The notes: a model not told the origin generated them from the letters alone. Shown: positions 1 to 14,030, numbered from the stretch's first letter. The stretch is 64,000 nt of DNA from Aphis gossypii (GCF_020184175.1 NC_065530.1:79461260-79525259), one strand, 5' to 3'. Translations and numbers: made by a program.

Positions 1-3000
1 TTGAACATAAGCCAATCCAAATAATTTCACAGCCATCAAAACTACCACGGCGGCGTCTCTATTGCATAGAATAGTAGGGACTTAAGGGCTCAGGGATTAT
101 CATAATCTCTGCGGTTCTACCACTGACGCGCGCCATTATGTGAACGAAGAGAATAATGAATTAACGTATATGGTATTTTGAAAACAAAAAATACAATTCA
201 CTGCACACCAAGTATGGTTATAGATATAAACATTACATTGTTAATTATTTTAAACATTATTTTTGCACTATGTATTATAATTATTTGATATCACAACCAT
301 TTAAATAACGTTGACCATGTACTTGCAATAACCATAATATGCAGCTGGGTCGTAGTATTCTAAAGGCAACAAGATATACATTTATATCACATAATTTAAG
401 TATTACTCTAATACTAAACTTGAATGAATAATGTTGTGTAAAATAACTTATGCTATTATCAGAAATAGTTACTAGATATTTGTAACTACGAATCAGTCAG
501 TTTTTAATAATACAATATTTGATAACAAAATGTTCTCTAAATTAATAATAAATAGTAAATTAAAATAATATAATCAAAAACATTGGATATAAACCTCATA
601 TTTAAGTTAGCATTCTTAATTATTTTATTTTAATTTTTTTTCCAACTATTAAAATTATGGATTCTTAAAATTTCTTCACAAATCTATTCACATCAATTTC
701 GCAGTAAAATATGCATACAATTTGTCTGGAATTTACTAGAAAATGTATACAAATTTATTAATTTATTCGACTGCTTTAACTTAATTTATCGAGCAGAAAA
801 ACTTATTTAATGCATCAATGAAGTTTATAACACTAACTGAATTACTTTTGAAGTTATCATACATAATAATATATACCACTTCAATTTACTGCATCAAACT
901 GTAAATTTCATAGGTAGTACAATTAAATGTTTAAAAAACCATGAAATATTTTCAATTATTCCCTACTTACCACATTAATATGTATTGTGATTGGAATACA
1001 TGAATATGTAACCTAACGAAATATTTAAATTAATAAAATATACTGTTTTTTGACAAAAGTTGAAAACGCAGAACAGTAATAGTCCATAATTTTAAAGGAT
1101 GAATACATCAAACTTAATATCATAAATAATTTTAAGTATACGTGCTACGTATATATTACATATATGGTAAACGCAGTAGTGAACGAATAGTCCTAGAGAA
1201 GTATAATTCCTCTAAACAGTTTAAAGCTCCATCGAATGGGAATTTATATTCGGGTCAAAATTACGGTGAATTATTCATTAGGAATCTAGTTGCACTCTCC
1301 GGGTGTGCACAATAAATAAAGTTTAACCGGACATGCAGTATCTAGTAGTTCTATACTGTAAGATAGTATGCTACATAAAGTTCTGAGAAATCGACCACAA
1401 CTAACCAGAGTTTGACGATTTTTCAATCGAGAACATTTAGGGCCATATACATTTCTGTGTCGTATCAAATCGATTTCATAAACATACAAGACGCATAAAA
1501 CACGATGCGGGGCTTTTTAAATTCGATGCGATCAGTACGCTATTTGTGTTAAAAGAATCAATGGCATTAGTAAACGAATTGCCGAACACATAATTTAAAC
1601 ATATTGCGATAAATTTTACCTGATGTATTCACCTAATTACATTTAACACGTAATATAATTAATTACGCATTAAGAATAATAAGAAATTAAGATTTTAGAA
1701 AGTCAAATACAATTGTCTGCGTTTAAATAACCGACAATTTATAATAGGATATTGAGTCCATGGGGGTCCCGAAAAACTATTATGTCAATCGTCTCAATTT
1801 ATATATTTAATTGTACATCAAAAACTTACTTCAAAAACTTTTTACTTTATATTGATCTTATAGTTAATTTAATGTGAAAGCATATTTATTCCGATGACTT
1901 GACTTTAAATCTTAATTAATGTTTTTCTTTTAAACAATGTTTGGTAGAAAATATATTAAAAATGTAATACCTAATTTTTTTTTTTTTTGTTAATTAAAAA
2001 TAAATTTAAATTAATTAAAGTAATATTTTTCTTATAAGAATTTAAATATAAATAATATTGGAAAGAATATTTCATTCTAAGCATATTTTAAAACATTGCA
2101 TTTATGTTTTATGTGGACATTAAATTAAAATGACATAATATCTATATATTTTATAGTCATAAGTCATAACTGTTATTAACTTTCTGTACCCAGTCATATT
2201 AAACTACATTATGCTTTTTGGGACAGCGTCATATTGTATACATTTATTTAATATAAATGTTAATTTAAAATTATTCATTGATAATGAATTAATGAAAAAT
2301 ATTACATATATTAATGTTTGTAATTGTATTTGGTTTTAAAATAATACTTATTTTTACAATACTCGTCTAATAATAATTAATTTAAAATTAATCTAATTAA
2401 AAATATTTTTTTACTTTATTGTGCGTTAATAATCCTAATTTTAATAAATTTGTAATCCAAAATTATTCAAAACCTAATGATAAATCATAAGAAAAAAAGA
2501 AAAACTTATTAATTCAAAACTACATGTACAAAAGGTAAACATTTCATAAGATTCATAAGTATTAGGTTATAAGTCATATAAGTACTCATAGTATTATATT
2601 TTAATTTATTTTATATACATTCAAAATTAAATTAAATTATTTTACTCGACGAAAAAAAAAGAAATTGAAAATGATATCTATATACTTTCACTATAATATT
2701 ATCATAGCCGTTTTAAAATTTGATAAAAATAGAATATAAAGAATTTCAGAGCATAAGAGCATAAATTGATAGGTAGAAACAACCAAGGAAAAATAGTTTA
2801 CACAAATAACTAATGTTTTTTTTTCTCATAATTTCCCTTATTTTTGTATTCAACCATTTTATTTAAATATCTCCAAAGTTTAAATAAACACAGTTTTAAT
2901 CAACATAATATAATGAAGCAAAAGTAGAAAAAACACTGGTAGACAATAGTATATTAAAAATAATTAATATAAATTATAATTTATAAATATAAAACATACT

Positions 3001-5640
3001 TTTATGAAACTGTTTTTACTTTATCAAGAAATTATAAGCCACGTGAAAAGTTATTTTATATTTTAATACTGTTACACATTTTTAAAAATAAATTGTCAGT
3101 ATCACATCTCGCATTATAACTTAAAAATTAAACTCTTAATTCTGAAATTTAAATTTAACATTACTCAAAACTTTCATTTCAGATTCGAGAAAAAGTAACG
3201 CCATTATTCTAAAGGTGCGAATTATATATTTTATATAAGTTATGAAAATGTTTAATCAATACAAACTTCCGCAATAACTTTCTCTGCGTATATAAAATAG
3301 TAATCAAATGCATTCAATAGATACGATTCTAAGAAGCTCATTTTTTGAAACAAAGCTTTAAAAGAAGTAAACCTTATTGATCTTTGGAAAGAGCTGCTCC
3401 ATCAGTGTCAATAAATTAAGAAAGTTTTTGGTATATATAGTATTTTAGCTTTTTAATGCGTTAAACTTTTTAATAGAATACTCGTCAGAGCTGTATAACA
3501 ATTTCTATACGGCCTATGTAAGTACCTAATAACTCAAGTGAATTATTCAAATCAATATATTCCGACTATATATTTTTTTTTTAAGTAAATTTATTTCACA
3601 GTTTGTAACACTCGTAAAACATTTTATAAGAATGAAATATGATGTAATTTGTCGACTGTTAGTTACTGACATAAGATGAACATTTGTAGTTAACACTTTT
3701 AAAAATTGTTATTTTTAGTATCATTTTATATTAAGCAATTTTATTTTATTTTATATTAATTTGATAAATACAATATAAATAATGATTATCATACAAAATA
3801 ATGTGAAACGAAAATGCTATAAAAACGATAGGATAATAGTTTAGTTCTTAATCTATATATTCATGAAATTGGCATTCAATTAAATCTGTGTATTTACTAT
3901 ACGAGGGTTTTTTAGTTATCCTTACTATGTTTTTTATTTTTTGAGCAATTTTTTAAAATGTATCAAAAATACAGTTATGTAAAAAGCTGGTTACTTTAAT
4001 TTACCTATGTAAAAATGTAAAAAAATGTTGTGCTATACCACAGCAATCATTTGTCTGTATTACATCACTCATTTCAAAATTTAATTAAGTAAATTATACC
4101 TAGGTATCACTTCATTTAAAATCTATCTAGTAAATTACAGAATACCGAAATACCGGAAACTACACTAATACTTCTTAAATAAATAATGAATCAAAAATAT
4201 TAGAAATAATAGAAAATGTAAAAATATTTAAGATATATTTATTGGTACGGTATTCTATGTTTAACTAACTGATATTTCACCTAGAAACTAATACATAATG
4301 TAATTATGTTAACATAGAAACCTCTAAAAACGGATTCATAGACGAATTCCTCCTTAAATATGACTACAGTTCGTTATTTTTCTGTGCTCCAAAGAAAATA
4401 TATATGTATTTTTTTCTGATTACTTAAATCGAATAAACCCCATTTTAAGATTACTAAAATACTGTCATTCTGAATTTTAAATTTTAAAAGAAAAACATAT
4501 TATAATATACAACATTAATATACTACAAAAATAATACCTATTATAATCCTAACATTGTGTTCGAAAAATTATTTCATCACAATTATTTTATAGTATTATC
4601 AATTATTCATAGTACAATATTACGAATATTTACTAATATTAAATTAAAGTTTTTCATACTTAACTAAAGTTTATTAAAACAAATATTTATAAGTACACAA
4701 TTGAAATATTATAGCTATTATATGTTTCAGCCAAAGTATTATATTATATTTAAACTTAGTTCAATAAAGACTTTAATATAGTATAGAAGACCGTAATCAG
4801 AATAAAAATATTTCCATTGTACCTATAAAATCATTATTTTTCATCCATTATTCAATATAAATGTTTTGTATAACAAAAATAAAATATAGGTACAAAGATA
4901 ATTGGAATAAAAATGATCAGATATCTCACAAGAAAAATGTAATATAATAATAATTCTACCAATAAGAAATTATTTAAAAAAAAAAAAAATGTATTTTTTA
5001 AATAATGGTTAGTAAATCTACACGTGTTTTACTTTACTTTTAAAAAAAATCTTATTTCGAAGAAAATAAGAAATTTCTTATCGTATTTTAACAGCGTACT
5101 ACTGGAATTTTTTGGATCGATTTAACACGCACATAACAGATAAGTAGCATAAATAACGAAATAGGGTAAAATCGTAGAGATTTAAGTCAATATAGGTTTC
5201 GGTTTCAGTCTGCTAATAAGCTCAAATAAGTGACTTAAAATCTATGACATACGAAAAAATATTTTTAGATATCAACAATACTAGTATAGGACATTGAAAC
5301 AATACTGTTTTTGTATTTTATTCGCTGATAATATCTACTATAGATACGTTACATTGTTATATATTTAGTTAGAGAAAAAAAAAATTGACATTTAATGTTC
5401 ATTCCTAATTATATTTTAGTGTTAATAATATTATTATTTAAGCCTTATTGGTTATTTTAAAGTCTATATTAAATTGACATGTAACGGAAACACAATTGAA
5501 AAAAAAAATGGGATTGTACGAAACTCGATCTATTAAACCAACTGTATTTGTCGCCAAATTCGACGTAGGTAAAACAAACATTATTAATTTCTAAATTTCT
5601 ATACGTTTCGTATAATACCGAAGAATTATATAATATAGTT
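1..5640. other. AT-rich gene-free stretch
   Basis: I see no gene here. The sequence is uniformly A+T-rich with short homopolymers, such as a T run near 1977-1988 and an A run near 4976-4989. Open frames are short and lack plausible start context, splice sites or protein-like composition. No terminal inverted repeats or coherent transposon frame were noticed. It is probably intergenic or intronic. Confidence 0.6.
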
Positions 5641-5773
5641 TTGCAATGCAATGAAAAGAATAAAAGGAAATCAACGCAAAATCTTCGGCCTGGACCCAAT
5701 TGATTCGGTATATGATGGGAATCGCGTTCTAACGCCCATCGTATCCCGGTATCCGAATATAATACAGCATATC

Positions 5774-5798
5774 ATTATTATTATTATTATTATTATTA
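5774..5798. repeat. (ATT)n microsatellite
   Basis: About eight near-perfect ATT units, read directly from the sequence. The tract makes the artificial isoleucine run in the overlapping plus-strand frame. Confidence 0.9.
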
Positions 5799-6062
5799 CT
5801 ATTATACTATACAATAATAATCATATATTTTATAACGTCATCGGAATTATTGTTTTTGAAACGATTCCAAACGACCCAGAAGAGAAGATTATAGCGGCGG
5901 CGCCAGCCTGTATCTACATAATATTGGATATAATAATGAATGGGCGACAGCAGCACCGCCGTAGAGAGGGTTTAATCGAGTACGCTTCAATTCATATATT
6001 ATAATATTATAAACACCGGAGAAGAGTATATCGACGCCGCAGTCACAACGCGATTGAATAAT

Positions 6063-6197
6063 ATGATATTATTAGTTCTATTTCTAATATTTCTCGCCCT
6101 TTATCCGTCTCCGGATACGGACGCATCATTTTTCGTCGTTGTACATTTTATCGAAGCAAAACTAATACGGTTTTATGGACCTACACCGTTATCCATT
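6063..6197 (+). CDS. candidate first coding exon with signal-peptide-like start, unrecognised
   Basis: An ATG at 6063 opens with a short, very hydrophobic stretch (MILLVLFLIFLALYP) followed by polar SPDTDA and then SFFVV. This is the layout of a signal peptide with possible cleavage near residue 20. The frame stays open to 6404, but the distal part reads through a G11 tract into a glycine run. A potential splice donor, GTAAGC at 6198, would end the exon before that. No family is recognised and no second exon was found. In DNA this rich in T, hydrophobic N-termini arise easily by chance, so this is only a candidate. If real it would encode a secreted or membrane protein. Confidence 0.2.
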
Positions 6198-6329
6198 GTA
6201 AGCATACGTGGTAAATTGTTACACGTGAAAACATTACCATGCGGTGGACTCATTGAGGCGTTTAGGGTCAAATACCTAAAGGGGCGAGAGTATAGTCTCA
6301 ATAAAATATACACGCAAGTAAACCTATTA

Positions 6330-6340
6330 GGGGGGGGGGG
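6330..6340 (+). repeat. poly-G tract (G11)
   Basis: A run of eleven G on the plus strand, rare against the AT-rich background and prone to slippage and sequencing error. It lies in the open frame after the 6063 ATG and argues against that frame being coding this far. Confidence 0.9.
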
Positions 6341-6404
6341 TTCTCGAACACCATGCTGCCTATTAGTACTCAACTTTCATGAATATAATATTAATAAGCT
6401 GTAA

Positions 6405-9400
6405 CACAAGATTTTTCAGTACACACTGTAATTATTAACAACACAATTATTGTATTTGCCTAAAATTGAAAGATAATAAAACGATATTTTTTTCACCAAA
6501 CTCTGTCTTGCAGATTTTTTTTAAATCGTTCTCTTTGATGATTTTATATGCTATTATAACATATATCTGTTAAAAAAATAATATAATAATAAAATATGTA
6601 TAAGCGGCATAGAAAACAATAAGACAAAGACGTCTATCCACTTAAAATACGAACAAATCATATTATATTATTATGATAAATATTTATTAATAAATTTACG
6701 AGCCATGCACGTTAGCTGGTGATTTCCGATGTGACTGGGCATTCAATAAAATATCGAAATACAATTTTTTAAAAAATTTTCCAAATTAAAGACCTACACC
6801 TTTCTAATGGACTATTTTATACTAGAAAAATCGAATGTAACCTTTGCAACTAAAATAATAATTACGAGGAAAGATTAAATCTATATTTGAGATGCTAAAC
6901 AATGCTACCCCTATAGTTGAGCCAATTATGGTGGTGTATGACTTTTACCCTCCAACTGAACAGTTGTAAGAAGAGAATAAAATGGTAATTATGAATAAAT
7001 ATTATGAATATTTTCTGCAGTTAAAAATCAAATAAGCAAAGATACCAGTTGACGTATACTCGTACGTGCGTTTATTAATTTGTTATATTATTTATATATA
7101 TATTTTATGTGCAACATTTTGGAATAATTCATGATTTTTTATTTTGTTTTATAAACTAATTCAGAACGCCAAATAAGAATATTAGTCTGAGTCGAATATA
7201 TTTTTTTTTTTTTTTGGTTAAATCAGAAATAAATAAGATGTTCATGGTACATCGTACATACACAGAAATTAAATTCACGCCACTTGGCTCACAAGGCCAG
7301 TCAGAATTGCAAAACTTGCATTATTTTCTGGGGCAACATCTAAAAAAAAAAAAAAAAAACTACCTCCATAATATTTTATAATTTGGTCAAAGTTCGTCGT
7401 ATATGGTATAAATGTACTTCCCAACCTTCGCCGCACCATGTTGTTTTCAGAACGCAATATGATTAATCGCCAAGACAATGCTATAAACTATAAAGTATAC
7501 AATATATGTATGGACGCGCAGTTGAAGAGAACGAAGCTTTTAAAAACACGTGCGCTCAAATGACCCGACCGAGGAAAAAAATACAATTTTCGTGAAACCA
7601 AATTCCATCGATCAATTGGCGAGAATGATAATACAAATTATTACAAAAATAATATTATATTATAATTGTTGTGCAATTATTATTCAATATCGTTGTTAAC
7701 GTACACGGACATTAATGTCTTAGGATAGTACCATGAGTTATAACGATTATGTATGTAAATTGTATTTTTATTTATATTCGGACACAAAGTAATTATTTCA
7801 GTCGTCACAATAGTAATATATTGTTGGTGGTAGGAGGAATATGGATTAGGTTAGGTTTTTTTTTTTTTAATTCAATGAAATTTTTGTTCATAGATTGTCT
7901 GTAGTAGTTGACTTTCTGATGTCTAAGCAACAAATTTCAAAAATAATAATAAATAACGACTAACGCTAAAATGCCTAATGCGTTAAAATTGAGAAAACGA
8001 ACTTGGGGTGCAATAAAAGTATAAGCTATTTAAAATTCTATAGATTATGTCAGATGTATTGATAATATTTTAATAATTATAGGCTGTAGTATATCATATT
8101 ATAGTATGATTGAAATAGCATAGTTTTAAATGTTTTGATTAATTGATTATAATTCATAAAGTTATCACAATTTCAATTTTAACTTAACTTGGTGGGTGAG
8201 AGGATCAATGTTTTTGCTCAGTATAAATACATATTGCTCCTCTTTCTCAAAGACGAATTCTTAAATACACCTCTACTCTCTAGTCACCGTAAACGATTGA
8301 TTACGACACTCCGGGAAAAGTAACACTCTACAATGATACGCAACTTTATAGTTTTGTGTTGGTTTTATGTCAAATGTAAAAACAATTAAACTGCAATTTT
8401 TATAAGAATATAAAATTAGTAATAAACCAAAATAAAAATAATAATAATATACAAATTTAAAAATATACACAAATGACAATAATAAAAAAAGTAATAACAT
8501 CTTATATTATATGTAGCATAGTCTTAAAAAAAAAATACAAAAGAACAACTTAAAACATAAAATCAAATTATAATCGTTGAAATAAGTATTTAATAATATA
8601 CCTATATATTATATAAGTAATTGTTTATGTTTATATATGTGTGTTAAATTATGAAAATTATGATACGAACAATTATTTTAGGTTAACATTTATAGTTTTT
8701 CTTTTTTCTTTAGCTAATTTTTTTTTCAATATTTTTAACAGTTTTATCAAATAAAAGTAATTTAGATTAAAAAAAGAAATTTATCTATTCACGGATAATT
8801 TTGTTAAAACAAAAATTAGTTCTAATAATTTGAATTTTAAAAATTCAAATTATTTTATGCGATAAAAGTTTCAACTATGGCAATTCACTTGAAAAAATAA
8901 AATATTGATAAGGGATGCAATACATCATTATACAAACACTTTAAAAGTCACTTTAGTAAGATATAATACTTTATGTATTGGTAAACAAGATATTATCATC
9001 TCTATCATTCCACTATGAAAACTTTAGTATTTTAAATATCCAATATTACCATGGTAGACCATAGAAATATATTTTCGTAAACGAATTTGTTTTATTTAAT
9101 ACAATTTAAAATAATATAGCTTTAAGGTTTTTCAATAAATAATACTTTTATCTCATCTATCCATCTAAAAAAAACTGAATTTGTATTAAATTGTTAATTA
9201 TGTAAACAAAATTCACTCAATAACTTTACTCTCAATATTTTATTATTAGAGGGTTCTGCTCGTAACCCTGATAATACTGTAACAATTCGAAGAAATCATA
9301 GAAAAATAAATTACATCGATAAAGATTGTCACAATAAAATTACAACTTTAATTAACATATTGAAAAATTTGAAAATTCAAATTAATTATACATTTTGTAT

Positions 9401-12400
9401 ATAATAAATAGAAAGGTACTTCAATATATTTAGATTCTAGAATCAGTTTTCGTTAAATTAAGTGATTTATATTTTTAATTACGAATATTTACTTTACTTT
9501 TATACCTTAAAATTTAAAAACATATTAAGTTGTTACCCTGATATTATTTATATTGTATAACTACATTATAAGTTTTAATTTACAGCTTGTAACACAATCA
9601 AAATTCTATCCGTTTTAGATTAGTTTTTTATGATACTCAATTATTCCTCGTTCTCGTAAAACCAATTTCTGACCTATTTGATTGTATCTTATGTTTTATT
9701 GTTTGTATTATGCATTTTTAAAAGCATTATATGATTTCTCCAGATTTCTTTAATATGTTGACCTTAATTTACAGAATGCTTCAACTCAAAAACATATTAT
9801 GTTGACATTCAACTAAAAGTCGTGAAATATATCTTTCCATTATCAGTTCCTGTCTCTTATGACTTTTGTACCGTCATGTATATCTTCTAGATAAAACGAT
9901 TTATTAAACGTGCACGTCTGTGTATTTTATGGTATATATTATATTTGCAAAATGTACATTTATAGTCTGAAAACGTTTAAAAAAAAAATTGTAAAATATT
10001 TGGAAATGTATCATTATAGAATAATACTATGGTTTTTTTTTTCTAAATTGTTTTTAACGATGGACGTGGCAGATAAATTATAACATTCACTAATTACGTT
10101 TAGTATTCCCGAGTACACTATATAAAAAGTGAAATATAATTTGTTTTGTATTCAGGAATGAATTATTATACGTTATATAATATTGTTATAATGATGCGCA
10201 AAGAACATTTAGCACTCGCAATGCGACGGACAAAAGTTGTGCTTAATGTTACTGTTTTACTTAATTCAAATAAAAAAAAATGTAAAACATACGATTTTCT
10301 TATTCAATAAACAACTTATAAATATACACCAATAATTAAACTTTTTAAATTTACAATTAACCAAAGTTTTCATTGGTTTTGCAGTGGTATTTTATATTCT
10401 GAGCGAAGGCGAAAGAATGTATAGTTTTTAATTACTTTTATTATCTTTTACTGTTGAAAAACTTTTCGTGTAGAGGAATGCTCAAAAAGTTTTATGTAAC
10501 ACCCCTAAAGGTAGGTTAGTCAATTTGAATGGTTAATAGCAAACTTAAAAAATAGGCCTAAAAACCTAGGATTACTTAACTAGGTCCTATGTATCATAAG
10601 GACAAACTACCGTCAGACTTCTAAATACTTTAAATATAACCGAAATGACGTAAACTAAGTAATACGAATAGGCAACGATCAGACAAATATTTAAATTGTG
10701 ACGTTTGTACATTATTTTCATTCTAAGGCGATGAAATAGCTAAAATTCATTGTTGTGACTCGATAAAATGAAAAGTTCATTTAAGAATCAATACTTTTAT
10801 GTTGTGTAATCAAATTAAATAGGTTATATTAGTTTTGTTGTTATGGACTTAATTTAATAATTTATTATATGATCTTTTGTCCCATACAATCTATACCATG
10901 TCATATATTAATATTATATCATACTATTATTTTACTTTGACTGTAAGATATGAAAAGTGACCCTGTGAACATCCTAAATATGGATTTTTGTTGCTTATAG
11001 CTTAGTGTTGTAGGTATATGGATTTCCACCCAGCAGCTTTAGTATAACTTTTCACCACACCCCACACACATAGTGCGTGCTTAGGATAATTTTCACACAG
11101 CTATTACCTTAATAAATCTAAAGAGGGACACCTTTCCCAGGTGTGACACCAGAGTTTTAGCTTAACAACCTTGCAGGGTTACTTATTTCTAAGTAGATAT
11201 TAAACTAATTAGATAGAATTTTAGATTACGCCCAACAAGTCCGATAAAACACTAAACAGTTACTTTAATTGACGCTCCCCAATTTAACTACGATTATTAA
11301 TTGCCACGAATGTAGTAAGAATGGTCGTATATGATTTAAATAAGAACAATTATTATTATATTATACCAATTTATACGACTCGTCTCCGGCGGTTTAGTAT
11401 CGACCGACATAGTCATTAATTTATAAAGTGAGTCTGTTAAAACTTTGTAATTTATAAAACAACAGGCATTGTTCTCGTTATTAACACTTTCGACGATAAA
11501 TTTTTTATAATTTATAGACATTTTGAAACCGACAAACTGTGCTGTTTTTCTCCCTTTTTTATACAAAATATAATATACAATATTATGATGTTACAATATT
11601 GAATTTTTAGCAGAATAATAAAAGATGTGTTTATTCTTCAGAAATGAAATTTTCGTTTAATATGCAATATATTTATGACTACTTAGATATACGTACTAAC
11701 ACAATTTAAAATCTATTATAATATGTTATTTTTGTGTTCTACAAACGTTTACATGAAACAAATTAAAAATCATGCGTTCAAAGTACTTTTTAGTCCTTTG
11801 CTTTTTTTTTACAAAATAACAATGCAACAAAAAACTCAAAAACCAAAATACCACAGATAATCTTCAGTACCTTTATTAAAACTAAAATTTTATTTATGTA
11901 CTATTTATATTTAGATTCTATATTAATTTGCAATGTTTAATAACACTAAAACTAATAATATGATATTACAAAACCTAAATTTAAAATAAAATTTACTTTT
12001 TCTTATTCATTAGGAGCCAATGAAACATGACTTAGAAGCGATAACAAACGTGCATAGCTTAAATTAAGTAATTTCGTTTTTCAATACACAGTACACTTAA
12101 TCGAAATATTGCGATAGGTATTATATTGGATGACGGCCAAATCCATTTGGTTTATTGTTAGTGCAATCCATAAGGGAACGCTAAAACTAATTTATACGCG
12201 TACTTATATCAGTTTGTATTATAATTCGATTTTTGTTGATATTGTTGAATGCGGATAGGAAATCAAAACGTCGTAGTGAGCGGTCGAGCAAATTGAATTT
12301 GATTTTTTTTAGCTGTATTACACCGTAAGTTATATCTATACTAAAATATATTTTATATATCTATAAAAAGTACGTGATGGTAGACCAATGTACACAATTA

Positions 12401-12950
12401 TTATAAATATCAATGACAACATATAAACTTTAGTTATAAATATTAATAAATACAATAATGAAAAAAATTCAAGATACTTGGTATAGAGTTGGGAAAAAGA
12501 TAAAGGTAGTTCGCTATACATTGGAAATCCACAGCATCATTGCGAGGGAGGTGATTAGAAGCATAGTTTGTATAGTTTATATTTTAACAAAAAAGAATGT
12601 TATTGCATGAAGGAAAAGAAGAAACTTTAAAATGAATGCAATGAAGAAGATATTATTATTGCAATGGCGCGGAATCGGGGTTTATTGCTAAAAGAAAATA
12701 TTAACGTTATAAAAATATTGATTTCTCGCTTGGAACATAATACCATTCAACATGTTATACCCCATGAAAAATATTTTAATCATAATATGGTAAACCACGT
12801 GATAAGTGATCACGAATTAGGCTATCAAAAATAAAATCTCCGGAAACACGAACTTTATAAGTAATTGATGCAGTTGTCCCGAAACCTCAACAATGGCTGT
12901 ACCTATTTTACTGATTGGCTAAAATATGCAAGACAACGTTTGTTTTGGAG
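6405..12950. other. AT-rich gene-free stretch
   Basis: No supported gene. The stretch contains long T or A runs (about 7201-7216, 7343-7360 and 7858-7869), two adjacent TTAGG units near 7846, one fragment of the dispersed inverted-end repeat at about 10395, and a weak hairpin in the 11115-11150 area (ACACCT/AGGTGT). The open frames at 7275-7478, 8273-8500, 11336-11566 and 12336-12521 are of low complexity or AT-driven composition and are not supported. Confidence 0.55.
10395..10500 (+). repeat. fragment of AGATTCTGAGCGG-type dispersed repeat
   Basis: TATTCTGAGCGAAGGCG at 10395-10411 resembles the forward end of the element at 46093, followed by a similar GAATGTAT word and a T-rich body. No matching opposite end was found nearby, so this is probably a truncated or decayed copy. 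The family is non-coding and presumed transposon-derived. Confidence 0.45.
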
Positions 12951-13020
12951 TACCAAGATCTGCAGGGTGGTCCGTTAAAAGCGTTTCAGGGCTTAGAAGT
13001 TTCTCCGTGCTTTTGGTCAA

Positions 13021-13191
13021 ATGAAGAAAATTAATGTCGTCAAAAATAACAACAGCGGCGAGAGGGAGACAAAAACCGACTATACAACTGCCGGCGTTAA
13101 AGACAGAGTGGAGGAAGAAGAAAAACGCGTTTTTAATGAAGACACAAAAGGTTCTAAACGGTATATTATGTCGAGAGAAGAGAAAAAATGA
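13021..13191 (+). CDS. candidate 56-residue charged small protein, unrecognised
   Basis: An ATG-to-TGA frame of 56 codons, preceded in frame by TAG shortly upstream. The product is highly charged and hydrophilic: it starts MKKINVVKNNNSGE, has an acidic-basic middle including VEEEEKRVF, and ends SREEKK. There is no signal peptide, transmembrane segment or recognised motif. It sits at the upstream edge of a GC-richer island running to 14.03 kb. The plus strand is purine-rich here, which alone yields Lys/Glu-rich frames, so chance is a serious alternative. It could also be part of a longer spliced coding region or a leader ORF. Confidence 0.2.
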   Translation: MKKINVVKNNNSGERETKTDYTTAGVKDRVEEEEKRVFNEDTKGSKRYIMSREEKK

Positions 13192-13537
13192 ATAAAATAA
13201 TAATATGGAAACAGTTAGTATTGTGATGAGAAGGGGTGGTAGAATCGGTTGGACCGAGGCTGGTATAGGGTTGGAATAACAAAAAGAGTTTTATTCTCGT
13301 TATACATGGATATTATATTATATATAATATACAGTATAAATGGATATATTTTTATTATTATTATTTTGACAAATGGACACTATACACAGTCTGTTGACTG
13401 GTGTATTTCGCGCGTCTCTCACAACTTAAAACCATCTGCGCCTCTAATGGCTGGCGACACGGCGCCGTTTTTTGGCACCGTAGCTCGAAAGTGTGCCCCG
13501 CACCCCGAAGTGACGCCGCTCGGGGGGTAGATATAAA

Positions 13538-13561
13538 AATAATAATAATAATAATAATAAT
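13538..13561. repeat. (AAT)n microsatellite
   Basis: About eight AAT units inside the 13.4-14.0 kb island. It creates a spurious isoleucine run in overlapping frames on both strands. Confidence 0.9.
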
Positions 13562-13809
13562 ACAACTTCTCCAGTCCACGAGAATCCCGCCGGTGTTCGC
13601 TGCTGCCGTCTTCCTCTCTAACAGTTTATTGACCACGTTCGGCGACGACTACAACGACACACTTTCGAACGATATATTATTATATACAACGAAGACGACA
13701 ACAACTACTTCGTTGCTTTACTTAATAATAATTATTATTATTGGCATCATTGTAATATCGACTATAATAATAGAGACGAAAAGACCGGTTAGGTTGGCTA
13801 GGCACTACT

Positions 13810-14025
13810 ATGATTTATGATCGACAAACTAGGAAAGTAAAGATTTTAGGACTCGCGGACTTGGACCGTAGCACGATTGACGATAAAATAATGTTTGCGG
13901 GAGAGCACCGCTTCAATGCCCCGACAGGTTGCGATTCATTGACGGTCGAACGGCGTTCCAAAGTTTGTTCGTTTCTCAATATTACCCGAGACTGCGAAAG
14001 AGTACAAAACACCGCGACAGTATAA
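13810..14025 (+). CDS. candidate 71-residue ORF, unrecognised
   Basis: An ATG frame of 71 codons with balanced, mostly hydrophilic composition, unlike most frames in the window. Segments include KILGLADLDRSTIDDK, then FAGEHRFNAPTG, and three cysteines downstream. There is no signal peptide or transmembrane segment. The opposite strand is also open over nearly the same bases (13815-14012), so openness may reflect local base composition or an old repeat rather than a gene. I do not recognise a family on either strand. It could be an exon, a decayed transposon piece or chance. Confidence 0.25.
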   Translation: MIYDRQTRKVKILGLADLDRSTIDDKIMFAGEHRFNAPTGCDSLTVERRSKVCSFLNITRDCERVQNTATV

Positions 14026-14030
14026 TAAAT

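Larger units (their letters stand above)
5650..6404. other. GC-richer island with ATT microsatellite, possible old start region
   Basis: This stretch has clearly more C+G and CpG than its flanks, for example the words GCGGCGGCGCC and CGACGCCGCAG. It contains an (ATT)n tract and a G11 run. A plus frame spans 5651-6004, but its middle is poly-isoleucine read from the ATT repeat, so I do not accept it as a protein. Islands like this in AT-rich insect genomes are often 5'UTR or promoter sequence. No core promoter motif decides that here. Confidence 0.3.
13380..14030. promoter_or_regulatory. GC-richer CpG-bearing island, possible start region
   Basis: This block stands out for C+G and CpG words (GGCGACACGGCGCCG, GTGACGCCGCTCGG, GTTCGGCGACGAC) inside AT-rich DNA. 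It contains an (AAT)n tract and several overlapping open frames on both strands, as expected wherever stop codons are rarer. I cannot fix a strand or a transcription start. It is a reasonable candidate for a 5'UTR or promoter island. Confidence 0.3.

Noticed and set aside
5651..6004. 117-codon plus-strand frame
   Set aside because: The centre is poly-isoleucine from an ATT microsatellite and the C-terminal part lacks motifs. Treated as compositional.
7846..7859. TTAGGTTAGG, the insect telomere motif
   Set aside because: Only two units, followed by a T run, and another two-unit copy at about 54848. Far too short for a telomeric or interstitial telomere array.
13361..13636. 91-codon minus frame
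   Set aside because: Contains a poly-isoleucine tract from the AAT repeat and overlaps two other frames in a stop-poor GC-rich patch.
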